Assembly (NCBI GenBank): GCA_008921705.1
Contig: VFFE01007485.1
Coordinates: 277,280 to 341,279 of the forward strand
DNA: 64,000 nucleotides
Direction: 5' to 3'
Origin: Burhinus oedicnemus
Lineage: Eukaryota > Chordata > Aves > Charadriiformes > Burhinidae
The translations under genes were made by a program, and so were the position numbers. Under the pieces are notes generated by a model. That model was not told the origin of the DNA. It worked only from the letters and a program-made list of their open reading frames with translations, and did no database searches. Of the stretch, positions 38,901-50,005 are shown one piece after another (positions within the stretch are counted from its first letter, which is position 1; every line of letters starts with the position of its first letter).

Positions 38901-41900
38901 CTCATTGTGAGGATTCATATATTACAGGCAGTTGATCAAAACCTCATGGTTTCTCATGGTCCATGCATGTTTAAAAGAACTATTGAGATGATTCTGGCAG
39001 GAGAAAAAGAGATCACAGAGGGAAGAAAGGAAGAGAGGAAGGAGAGGAAGAGAGGAAAAATGAGTAGGTAAAGGATGATAACAGATAACCAAGGAAGATA
39101 AGTTCTACTCTATGGAGATTACCATATAAAAAAGTCCAAGGTCATGGATGTATAAAATATTCTTTTTTGAATACTCAGGCTGGAAGAAGAAGAGTCAGTT
39201 TTGTAGCAGCATTATGCTTTCCTTTTCCTGTGGGAACAGAAAGGCAATGGGTGGGAAGCACCTGGCTCTCCTCCCCTGTAACGTTTTCCAGCATGATCCA
39301 GAGGAGTAGATATGAGCTGCTCACACAGTGCTATGCTGTACATCCTCAATGCATGTCTTCACAGGACAGAAGTAGTCTGGAGGCAAAGAAGCAACTCTGA
39401 ATAGATTCAAATCCATTTCTTACATCTGATTAGTATGCAATGTTTGAAGGATTAAGAATAAAGATAGGGGAGCTTGCAAAACTGAGATAAAATTCAACAG
39501 AAGTCAACAAAAACCCAAGACAAAATAACACTACGATTAACTTAAAAGACAGAGAAAAGGTCATAGATCTTACCTGTCATACTAGGTACTTGTGAAATCT
39601 CATCTGAAACTGAAGATACAGCTCTGGCTACTTCTGTCCAATCAATGTTCAAAAATGATTAATTGAAACAAGCAGATGAAGGAATGTATAAATAGACTAA
39701 CATGAAAACAGAGGAGAAGAAAAACTTTTCAAGACCTGAAGCGCTTAGCTTTAGTCTAAAAAAAAAAAAAAATATGGTAAAAGGGACAGGAATGTTGCAT
39801 GTAAACATTAAGGAGGTAGGACTTAAGGAGAAGGAGAGCTATCTTTGTTGGTGGAAAAATGATAGAAGACAAAAAAGAAACTCTGATAAACTAACCATGA
39901 ATGCAATTTGGCTGAAAATAAAAGGCTTCCAGCTACAAGCACTATGGTCTGAAACAGCCTCTGGTGAGAGTAAAAAGAAGTGGAATCTCAGCTTGCCCCA
40001 AGGTGTTGGTCAGTGATTTTATAGCTGAGGCTCCAGGACACTATTTTCTGCAATAAAAGTGTGCTGAGCTCTACAAGCTAAGAAATCCCTTTCAATCAAA
40101 TATCATACTCCTAAATAGACCCGTGTCTCTGAATCACAATCGGATTCTCATTGTGTCTCAGAGCAGTGAACTTTTCTCCTTTCAGAAAATCCTTTTCTGA
40201 TGTTAAAAGAAAGGTCAAGAACAGGGAAAAAGAGTGAGAGTGGAAGCTAATATTGACTATTTACAAAAATGGTCATGGTCAGCTATGAGTGAAGAAGAAA
40301 AAATAGAAACATTCACAGTTGGCAAACAAAAAAAATTTACAAGCAAGTTGAAATGTGCGATTTGCTTTAAGAGAAAAGTAGTTTTTTTTTCTGGAAAGAT
40401 ATTCATGGCTGAAGTTTGCAAAATATATGAATGATTTAGCTTAAGTGCTGTCTTCAAGTAATTATTTGAAAAGCAAAGTTCATTTGCCTTCAAAAAGATC
40501 CAGAAACTTACGTCATTCAAATACCTTAAAAAGAAATAATTTTATCTCTCTGCTGCTGTCTGTCAGAGCACCTTGTATCAGGGCAGAAAAGCTGGAATAT
40601 TAGATGCTGACTTGAAATATTCCTAGTCCTTTGCCACTAAGAAAAAATTGTATTTACAGTCATTTCAACCCATACTCATGCAGTACAATAGACAAAGAAG
40701 AAAATTACTGTGCCTGCTAAAAAAATATATATGACTCCATGATACCGTGGTTATTGATCAGTCACTTAACATGGACACCCTGGACTTTCCAGTTTCAATC
40801 TTTATGTTATGATCTGAAAGAATAACTTCCCTTTTGAATCAGTCATCAAGGAGGTTATGTAGTTTACCACCCAGTCATGCATGCAATACCATTAAATTTA
40901 GTCTCAAAGAGCTGCGTTTTGGACCCATTGACAAATACTGTTCGCAGAAGGAGCCACTGAGACTCTATGGTGAATATTCTACCAACAGTAGAATTTCACC
41001 TTCTGCTGAAATACCTGATGTTCTAATTTCATCCACCCTTGGACCACATTGTATTAAACACTGCAACTTAACAAAGTTACAAAGACTAACTGGCAGTTTC
41101 TGCCCTCAAGTCCCTGCAATTTCCAAGTACGACCAAAAGGTAACCGGGAACTTTCAGAAATGGAACAATCTACGCAGGGGAAAACTGTCAGCTTTCATGT
41201 GCTAGACATGCAATTGAATTACCTTCTTGAGTTTGATTTCACTTCACTGGGACCAAAACAGGATGTAGCCTATAGTCGTTGAGAGAAAAGCTTCATCAGC
41301 ACAATAAAATGGGAAAATAACCCTGAAAATAGTACTGAGGTAAAAGCCCTTCCACTCCTGCTTATCCTTCAAAATGGCTGGGGGTGAGAAAGAACATGTT
41401 GCTAACTGTGTAATGAGGCACAGATTGAAAATTGCTTAAAAGCCTGTGCACAGTAACGGGGAGGATTTTACCCAGTGGCACTCTGAGAAAATTATTGTAA
41501 TTGCACTTTTTAGTTATTATCAACTTGGTCTCCAGGACCTTGGTAAGTGCCATTAGACATCTGCTGTGGGACTATTCTCAGCAAGCAAAGAAGCTTCCAA
41601 GTCCTTTAAAAAATATAAATAAATGGGGAGCACACATTGGGGGTTTTTCCTGTAGATGTGCCTCACAAATAACATTATGGAGATCTTTTTTTTTTTTTGT
41701 AAACTTAAATATTATTATTGGGGTATATTGGCATATGTTATTTGCTATAATGAGTGCTTTCCAGGTGAGTTGGACAGTATTTATTCTACTCATTTTAATA
41801 CTTATAATAGCTGAACATCTGATTAAGGTGAATTTTCTAAACAACCCAAGAAAGGTATGTTATAAGTTGATAAAGTAGAAAATCTATATCCCTTGCTTTC

Positions 41901-42009
41901 AGAATTTCGTAACTCATATTTGCTTTACTTCTGCCACAGTTCTGCAGAGTTACTTTTGTAAAAAAAAGAGAAAATAGAGAGAAAAAGGATTGAATTCAGA
42001 AACGAATGG
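29915..42009. other. Intergenic gene desert, 12 kb
   Basis: No recognisable gene, CR1 copy or LTR. It contains a purine-rich GGAA/GAGA tract (38996-39064) and a stretch at 32640-33090 that looks like a conserved non-coding element. The many 60-140 codon frames lack family motifs, splice support and codon-like composition. Confidence 0.6.
38996..39064. repeat. GA-rich low-complexity tract
   Basis: An almost pure A/G tract of irregular GGAAGAGA units. Confidence 0.75.
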
Positions 42010-42956
42010 ATGGATTTGAAGAAAAAGTCGTTCTCTGTTCCAACAGTTAAGAATTAGGTCCCTGAACCTCCATTTTTATTGCTGAGCAGGATGTTAAGTG
42101 GCGTGGAATGTCTCTTTGGTTAGTTCAGGTCATCGGCTTGACTGTGTTCCTTCCACCCTTTTGCGCACCCCTGATGTATTCACTGTGAGGGCAGAGGCAG
42201 AAACGGCAGGCTGTGCAAACACCGTTCAGCAACAGATAAAACACTCGTGTGTTATCAGCATTGTTTTGGTCACAAATGTAAACCACAGTGCCAAACGAGC
42301 TGTTATGAAGAAAATAAACTCCATCCCAACCAGGCTCTCTACCAAAATATTCAGAAGAGAGAGCTCAGAGGGGCAAGACTTGAGTCCTAGGCCCTCTTTC
42401 AGTGGAGATCTCCCATATCCCAAGGAAGAATCCCAAAGCTATCCCAGAGACTGGGCAGAGCCTGGGTAGAGACGCTAGTATCCTTCCTATGGAGGAATCC
42501 GGGCAACTGTGGGCATGGGAATGCAAAATGTATAGCTGCAGAAAGAAAACAGTCATGAAAGAGCACAAACTCATAGGGAGGATAATCAGCTGGGATGGCA
42601 GCATCCAGTTTTCATCCCTACTTTTGGATTATTTCAGATTGGTAGCCAATGCTTGTTTAGCAGAAACAAGCGAAGGCTACATGTACACTATTAAATTAAA
42701 TGCACTGGGACTTTCCTTTGGCACTGACGCTATAGGCATGGAGTGGTCAATATCTATACTATTAAACTCTCTTGCCTTCCAAAACAGGATGGCTGCATCT
42801 AATATGCTTCTTGGAAATGGTCTGTGGCCCGCATTGACTGGTTAAGTGCCTGGGAATTGTCTGGAGATTGCTAGTTGGTCCTGACCAAAAGTGTGCCAGA
42901 CACTATTTTAACAGAACAGTATAATATAGCAAGTTGCTGTCCCCACCTAATTAGAA
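42010..42956. repeat. Duplicated block, copy A (947 bp)
   Basis: It matches 43303-44249 base for base at an offset of 1,293, with 19 substitutions (16 transitions) by my count and no indels. It ends exactly at the assembly gap. Two open frames of 123 and 147 codons are present in both copies, but the copies differ at 5 and 6 residues respectively, so there is no sign of protein constraint. Confidence 0.95.
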
Positions 42957-42976
42957 NNNNNNNNNNNNNNNNNNNN
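42957..42976. other. Assembly gap (20 N)
   Basis: Twenty consecutive N. The true length is unknown; it could hide the 5' part of an LTR or a longer endogenous retrovirus. Confidence 1.
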
Positions 42977-43302
42977 GGTGAAGAGTTGACAGTGAGGAAG
43001 ACTGCCAGCCTTCATCCAGAAGACCCCCGAAGAAGACCACCAGATAAGGCTGCGCCTGCGCTAGGAGGAGTGAACTTTATGATAATTAGTTCTTGAAAGA
43101 TACCACCTATTTTTGGGAAAGGTTTACCTGTTTATGAATATATATGAGATACTGACATTTAAGATGTAACCTAAAGAAGCTTGGGTGTGCACGATAGGTG
43201 GAACGATCCCCCGTGCACCCAGCGCTGTAATAAAGAATGCCTGCTTTCTAAAACTTCAAATTAAGTCTTAGAGAGTGTATTTTAACCGGCTTTTTGGTAT
43301 CA
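42977..43302 (+). mobile_element. 3' part of an endogenous retrovirus LTR
   Basis: The segment contains AATAAA at 43229-43234 directly followed by GAATGCCTGCTTTCTAAAAC, the polyadenylation region I recognise from avian (probably ERVL-type) LTRs. It ends CCGGCTTTTTGGTATCA with a terminal CA at 43301-43302. The 5' end is lost in the N gap. The next bases, ATGGATTTG, match the start of copy A, so the LTR lies at the exact edge of the duplicated block. The insertion site in copy A reads GAATGGATGGATTTG, compatible with a 4-5 bp target duplication (ATGG or ATGGA). Confidence 0.75.
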
Positions 43303-44249
43303 ATGGATTTGAAGAAAAAGTCGTTCTCTGTTCCAACAGTTAAGAATTAGGTCCCTGAACCTCCATTTTTATTGCTGAGCAGGATGTTAAGTGGCATGGA
43401 ATGTCTCTTTGGTTAGTTCAGGTCATCGGCTTGACTGCGTTCCTTCCACCCTTTTGCGCACCCCTGATGTATTCACTGTGAGGGCAGAGACAGAAACGGC
43501 AGGCTGTGCAAACACCGTTCAGCAACAGATAAAACACTCGTGTGTTATCAGCATTGTTTTGGTCACAAATGTAAACCACAGTGCCAAACGAGCTGTTATG
43601 AAGAAAATAAACTCCATCCCAACCAGACTCTCTACCAAAATATTCAGAAGAGAAAGCTCAGAGGGGCACGACTTGAGTCCTAGGCCCTCTTTCAGTGGAG
43701 ATCTCCCATATCCCAAGGGAGAATTCCAAAGCTATCCCAGAGACTGGGCAGAGTCTGGATAGAGACGCTAGTATCCTTCCTATGGAGGAATCTGGGCAAC
43801 TGCAGGCATGGGAATGCAAAATGTATAGCTGCAGAAAGAAAACAGTCAGGAAAGAGCACAAACTCATAGGGAGGATAATCAGCTGGGATGGCAGCATCCA
43901 GTTTTCATCCCTGCTTTTGGATTATTTCAGGTTGGTAGCCTATGCTTGTTTAGCAGAAACAAGCGAAGGCTACATGTACACTATTAAATTAAATGCGCTG
44001 GGACTTTCCTTTGGCACTGACGCTATAGGCATGGAGTGGTCAATATCTATACTATTAAACTCTCTTGCCTTCCAAAACAGGATGGCTGCATCTAATATGC
44101 TTCTTGGAAATGGTCTGTGGCCTGCATTGACTGGTTAAGTGCCTGGGAATTGTCTGGAGATTGCTAGTTGGTCCTGACCAAAAGTGTGCCAGACACTATT
44201 TTAACAGAACAGTATAATATAGCAAGTTGCTGTCCCCACCTAATTAGAA
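43303..44249. repeat. Duplicated block, copy B (947 bp)
   Basis: The second copy of 42010-42956, about 98% identical. It begins at the base after the LTR's CA and continues without a break into unique sequence at 44250. Confidence 0.95.
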
Positions 44250-47200
44250 TATAGACATAGTCAAATGGCCCAACAAGCAGGTGTTTTCCTTTTTCCTTGG
44301 TTTTTTTTTTTTTTTTGTTGTTGTTGTGGTTGTTATTGTTTTTTTTTCCCCAGGGGGCCTTACCTGGAAATCACACACAAAGCTGCTCTTCTCCATCCTT
44401 TGAAACTTGGTAAGACAAAAGGGAGAGCCTTGAAAGCAAAGGCAACTGCAGAAGAGCAGGCAGCTATTCACTTGCAAAGCAACCCTCTTGGGCTCTTTCC
44501 TGTGGTTTTTTTTTTTTTTTTTCTCAGTTTCCCCCTGATCAAAGAGCAGTCTCCGCATCCTGCATAACACATGAAGCCGGGATAGCTAACAGCGTGCTCT
44601 GGCTGGGAGAGCTCCTGAGCATGTAGGGAGACTTTGATGGCTTCATGCTCTGAATGGCCCTAATGGCTGCTCTTCCCCTGTTAGCCCCTGCATCCCTCAA
44701 ACCTCTGCTCAGGAACAGAACTGAAGAATTACAGTTTTCCTTACTTCTTTCGCTAGTCTCTTTTTTCCCCCTGAAAGAAACCACACCGACTGGGGCTATA
44801 TCTGATGCCTAATGAAGCAACCTGAGGACAAGATTCCTGCCAACGTGGTGAGGGGTGAGAGGAGGAAGGAAACTTGTTTGGTGACACCAGCAGAGATGGG
44901 TAAACACAGGGCAGTATCTCAGAGTGGAGCAAAAAAACATCCCCTACCACTGCACGAAGGAGAGGGATTAGCTCTCAGCGCTGAAGCCATGCTTTATGGT
45001 AGGCTCCTACATGCTTTGAAGCACAAGCCTGAGAAATTGAAAAGGAAACAATCCCTAATCCTGCTTTTTTACGATTTAGTGATAAAGTCAAATCCACTTT
45101 GCTGTAAGTAGCTCAGCTGATTTTTAGAAGCCAGGCTATTTCCTGAGATACAAGGCTTTGCTTATATAAAGAGATCGACATTTGTTTATTGGGGCGAGGG
45201 GAGGGGAGGAGTAGGCAGTGGTGTGTGGGAGAAGTTTGGATGATTTTTGTAGAGGGCTGCCTTTTTTTATTTTGTTATTGGTATTGTTGCTATATATTTG
45301 CTCTATGATTCAGGGAATAGCAAAGAAAGAAGAAATGTGGGGAAGGAAAAGTGGTTTGTTCATTTTTACTGAGACATCCTGAAAGTCCATTCAACGGGTG
45401 CATTTTTTTACTTCCCATTACACGAACATTTCTTTCAGAAAAAAAAATAAAATCTGCTCTTCTTATCCTATCGAATATGAATGATGTAGTCTTAATTACA
45501 CATGTCCCATCCTGCTAAAAAAGCCCATCTCCTTTTTCTCCACGTGGCTGCTGAGCCCACAGAAGATCTTAAAAGCATCATGCCAGTGCATTTGAAGGTC
45601 TACCCCAATGGATAAAGCAAACTGCAAAAGAACAGATAGCTATAAAACAATTAAAATTGTGTATAAATGCCATTAACAATAATTGATCTTTTAAATCAGG
45701 AAGCTTGTACTGATCCACCTTGACACTGGAGGTGTAGATACAGGAAAAAATAACTTCCAACAAATGTGAAAGGAAAAGGCGCTAGATTAGATGCATCCCA
45801 TGGCCAGTCCACTTGTAAGTCTGCAGTCCTGCTGATGGCATTAGGCTTATAATATTCACTCTAGAGAGAGAGATATTCATGACTAATTAAAAAATAAGTT
45901 TGTGTAGGTTAAATAATACCACCTTTGCTAGTAATATCTATGAAAAACTTTAAATATAAATTGAAAAAGGAGAAATTAAATACATGGCATTTTACCAGCA
46001 GTCTACATTCAGAAATAAAATAAAAGGTTGAGATATAAACCATAAATATGAATATCCTGCATTTACACATTTTGGCAAATGATCTTTATTTAAAAAAAAA
46101 AAAAAGAACACAATTATTTGCTTGTTTTAATTTTATTATTTACAAGGACCTTGGATCAAAATTTCTTTCATAAGCAGGAAGCAAAGCATTTCAAATTTTC
46201 CAAAGTACTGAGTATCCAATAACCCGTCTCAATGTAACATGCAATTTCTGGAGTCACCAAACAGCCCCAAACGAAGTGAAGCAGTAACTTCTTACACAGC
46301 TTCACATGTTTGTGTTTATTGCTATCAGGAAGCCGTCGTCCAATCTCTTTACAGGTTTATGATACTGCAAATATCAATTCAATAGCCTTCTCCAAAGCCC
46401 CTATCAGTTTCCATCCTTGATGTCACCCTATCAATACACTCCTAATTTCTCCTCCACACGCCCCAGCCACAGCCCTTGTACCTCGTCTCTAGCTATATGT
46501 GAATCTCAAGAAACCCAAAAGGTCAAGTAGAGCATCTCATATTCCAGAGAGCTATAGCTCAGAGTAAACCCTTTCACTGCTCTTTGCATCCCTTATGCCC
46601 AAGACAACCATTTTGCTTTGCAAAGTAGAGGCAACAGATCCCTGCTTATTTGTGTCCCCTATGGCAGGCAGCTGGACAATGCACTTTTCTCTCTTTCTTT
46701 ACATCCTTGGTCCTGCATACCCTTCTCCCAACATTGTTCCTGTCCTGCAAGTCTCTCTAAGATGGTCTCTTACTTTTCTACATACTGCTTTGAGGCAACG
46801 TGCCTGTCTTTTATAGAAACTGTTCCTTACCATTTGCTCAGAAACATCTGAAGAGAAATAATCAATTGCAACTCGGTAAGAAGGATATATGCCATCATAA
46901 ATAACTTCAAAAAATCAACAGCAGGACTCTCAGAGAGACTGTAAATACAACAATAGGCATTTATTATTATTTTTGTGAAAATTCCCCCTACAGAGATGGT
47001 GAAACCAGTAGTGATACATCACAGCTAAATTTGATTTGTCATTTGTCAAGACCAGCAAGAGGCATCCTGGAGTAGCGTTTTTGTCTTAGGAATGGGAGTC
47101 ACCCTAAGAACAATCTGTCATTACTATTTTTATCACTTTGACGGATTTGCTAAATTGCCTACTTGAGGATGAGAGCTCTGTTGTACTGAATGAAGTGTGC

Positions 47201-47754
47201 ACTGAGTCTCAAAGTCTGTCATCTAGGCACGTGAGAAGTAGATATGTGAGATGTACCTGGAAGTTGAATGTGTATACCAGGATGTACCTTAAGAAAAAAA
47301 AAAAACCAACCCCAAAACAAAACCAAAGAAAGCAAAAGAAAAGACTACTAGACGGCAATTTCTTCCTTTTGACAGAGAACAGTAGTAAATATATACAGAA
47401 AGAAAGAGGCGGAGGTGGGGGAGAGGGTGATTCTATTGGAGACTCAACTTACTGATAAACTGCTTTTTTAACAAGTCAGCCAAAGAACTCAAATGAAGAA
47501 TTGAAATAATGTCAATATAGTAGGTGGGCTGGCGCTGTGGATGTTGTATTTCCTGAGGGACTGGGGGAAATCTGTTAAAAACCAAATAGTTTCAAGAAAG
47601 ATGTTGACCAGGTTGTTGGGGTGTTTTTTGCTTGCTTGTTTGCTTGTTGTGGTGTGCTACAGAATTCTCACTAATTAAAATAAATAAGTGAATATTGCAG
47701 AGAGAAACTTGCTAAAGAAATAGTTAAAGGAAGCAGCTCTGGAAATCAGATTTT
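44250..47754. other. Intergenic with homopolymer tracts
   Basis: Poly-T and TTG-rich tracts occur at about 44301-44350 and 44507-44523, an A-run at about 46088-46105 and an A/C-rich tract at 47291-47340. Otherwise unique sequence without a supported gene. Confidence 0.6.
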
Positions 47755-48371
47755 ATAGAATCATAGAATCATACAATGGTTGATTTGGAAGGTACCTTCG
47801 AAGATCATCTAGTCCAACTCCCTTGCCATGCGTCAGGACATCTTTTTCTAGATAAGGTAGCTCAAAGCCCCATCCAACCTGACCTTGAACACTTCCAAGG
47901 ATGGGACATCCACAACTTCTCTGGGCAACCTGTTCCAATGTCTCACCACCCTCATCATAAAAAATGTCATCCTTACCTCTAACATAATTCTACCCTCTTT
48001 CAGTTTAAAACCATTTCCCCTTGTCCTGTTACTACAGGCCCTGGTAAAAAAAAAATCTCTCTTTGTCTTTCTTGTAAGCCCTGTTTAAGTACTGGAAGGC
48101 TGCAATAACATCTCCCTGGAGCTTTCTCTCTCCAGGCTGCACAACCCCAACTCTCTCAGCCTGTCCTCATAGGAGAGGTGTTCCATCCCTTTGATCAATT
48201 TCTTGGCCCTTCTCTGGACCCGCTCCAACAGGTCCATGTCTTTCCTGTGCTGAGGGTTTCAGAGCTGGACGCAGTACTCCAGGTGGTGTCTTACCAGAGC
48301 AGAGTAGTGGGGGAGAATCACCTCCCTTGACCCGCTGGACATGCTTCTTTTTATGCAGCCCAGGAAGCTCT
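47755..48371 (-). mobile_element. CR1 LINE 3' fragment
   Basis: It begins on the + strand with the complement of the tail (ATAGAATCATAGAATCATA). It then runs through the 3' UTR and ORF2 C-terminus as their complements (CAACTTCTCTGGGCAACCTG, TCTCTCAGCCTGTCCTCATA, TCTCTGGACCCGCTCCAACA). The frame is broken. It ends near ATGCAGCCCAGGAAGCTC, where the insertion is 5'-truncated. Confidence 0.95.
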
Positions 48372-49291
48372 ATCTGTCCTTAATTCTTACCTTCAAATGA
48401 AGATCTGTCAAGACAAATATTGATGGGTGAAGGAGAAGGACAGAATGAAAAAACAATGGTAAATTAAATTAATTAGGGAAAGTCAAGCTGGACCTTCAAA
48501 GGTAGGTCAGAGTAACCCTGTTGGGATGCACTTCTTCAAAGAAAAGTAGGAGCTATGTTCTTTCACTTCCTTTTCTCCACTTTTGCTTTCTGTCTTTCAT
48601 CCTTCCTACGTGCCCTGCCATTCAAAGTGCATTGTCAGCCACCATCTTTGTCAAAAAGAGGACATAAGACTTAACTGCAGATTAGGCTATACTAAATATC
48701 CCCACCCACCAAGAGCAGTTTGTTCAGGGGCTGTACTAGTCTTTATGTTAAACCATTAGTGTAATTGTTTTCTTACTATGACTGTCTTTCTCCTACCCAA
48801 ATTCTTCCATTACACCTTTCCAACTTAATCAAGAAACATGTACAGAGTGGCCACAACAGAGGACAGAGCTCCACCTCAGTAGGTGTTCGGCCTCCTTATA
48901 ACAGCTTAGCAATATTGGTCTCATAATCAGCAACAATATCCTGCATTAATTCAGTTAGCTACATATTCATTTCTTCAGTCATTAATCATATCTGTTCTCA
49001 TCCCATGTTTTGCAGGGACAAACATAATTTCCTTCAATCTTCTTTGATAAAACAGAAGCGACTACATCTTGGTATCTGCTTCAGGATGGTCTGAACTGAA
49101 ACCTAGGCGACATTGAGTAGCACTCCACTGGCAAGAAAGAAACCAAATGCAGAATGATTATTCTGAAATATCACTACAACCAGATAGTTCTAATAAATAT
49201 TTATGTAGAAATGTTTTATAATTGGAATCTGTTAATTTCTGAGCCAAAGCTAACTTCAAGGAAAAAACTTCAGGCGCTGCTTATAGAAAAA
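48372..49291. other. Intergenic between two CR1 copies
   Basis: Unique sequence of 0.9 kb. No feature recognised. Confidence 0.6.
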
Positions 49292-50005
49292 ACATAGAAT
49301 CATAGAATGTCTCAAGTTGGAAGGGACCCGTAAGGATCATCAAGTCCAACTCCCTGCTTCTTGCAGGACTACCTAAAACTAAACCATATGACTAAGAGCA
49401 TTGTCCAGATGCTCCTTGAACTCTGACAGTCTTGCTGCTGTGACGACCTCCTTGGGGACCCTGTTCCAGTGACCGACCACCCTCTCAGTGAAGAACCTTT
49501 TGCTAACGTCCAATCTGAACTTCCCCTGCCGCAGCTTCCTTCCATTCCCTTGTGTCCTGTCACTGGTCACCAGAAAGAGGAGATCAGCACCTTCCCTTCT
49601 GCTGCCCGCCTTGAGGAAGTTACAGACTGTGATGAGGTCACCCCTCAGCCTTGTCTTCATCAAGCTGAAGAAGCCAAGTGACCTCAACCACTCCTCCTAA
49701 GTCTTGCCCTTGAGGCATTTCACCATCTTGGTCACTCTCCTCTGGTCACACTCTAATAGTTTGATGTCTTTCTTATATTGAGGCACCCAAAACTGCACAC
49801 AGTACTTGATGTGGGGCCACACCAGTGCCGCGTAGAGTGAGACAATCACCTCCATCGACTGGCTAGCTGTGCTGTGCTTGATGCACCCCAGGATACAGTT
49901 GGGCCTTTTGGCTGCCAGGGCGCACTGTTGACTCATATTCAACTTGCCACCAATCCAAATCCCCGGATCTCTTTCCACAGGGCTGCTCATCCAAAAATTA
50001 TTCAC
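49292..50005 (-). mobile_element. CR1 LINE 3' fragment with in-frame stop
   Basis: The minus strand carries the ORF2 C-terminal frame, from about ERDPGIWIGGKLNMSQQCAL through AALVWPHIKYCVQFWVPQYK to LSEFKEHLDNALSHMV. The frame is continuous except for a TAG at 49697-49699 that separates KGKT from EEWLRSLGF. The 3' UTR and a tail with two units (ACATAGAATCATAGAATG on the + strand) follow. The wording differs from the copies at 20253, 25566 and 57225, so it is another subfamily. Confidence 0.93.

Noticed and set aside
42098..42845. Frames of 123 and 147 codons (also 43391-44138) as genes
   Set aside because: Both are open in both copies, but the substitutions between copies mostly change residues (5 and 6 changes). 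No family motif is present, and the frames overlap each other and others on the opposite strand.
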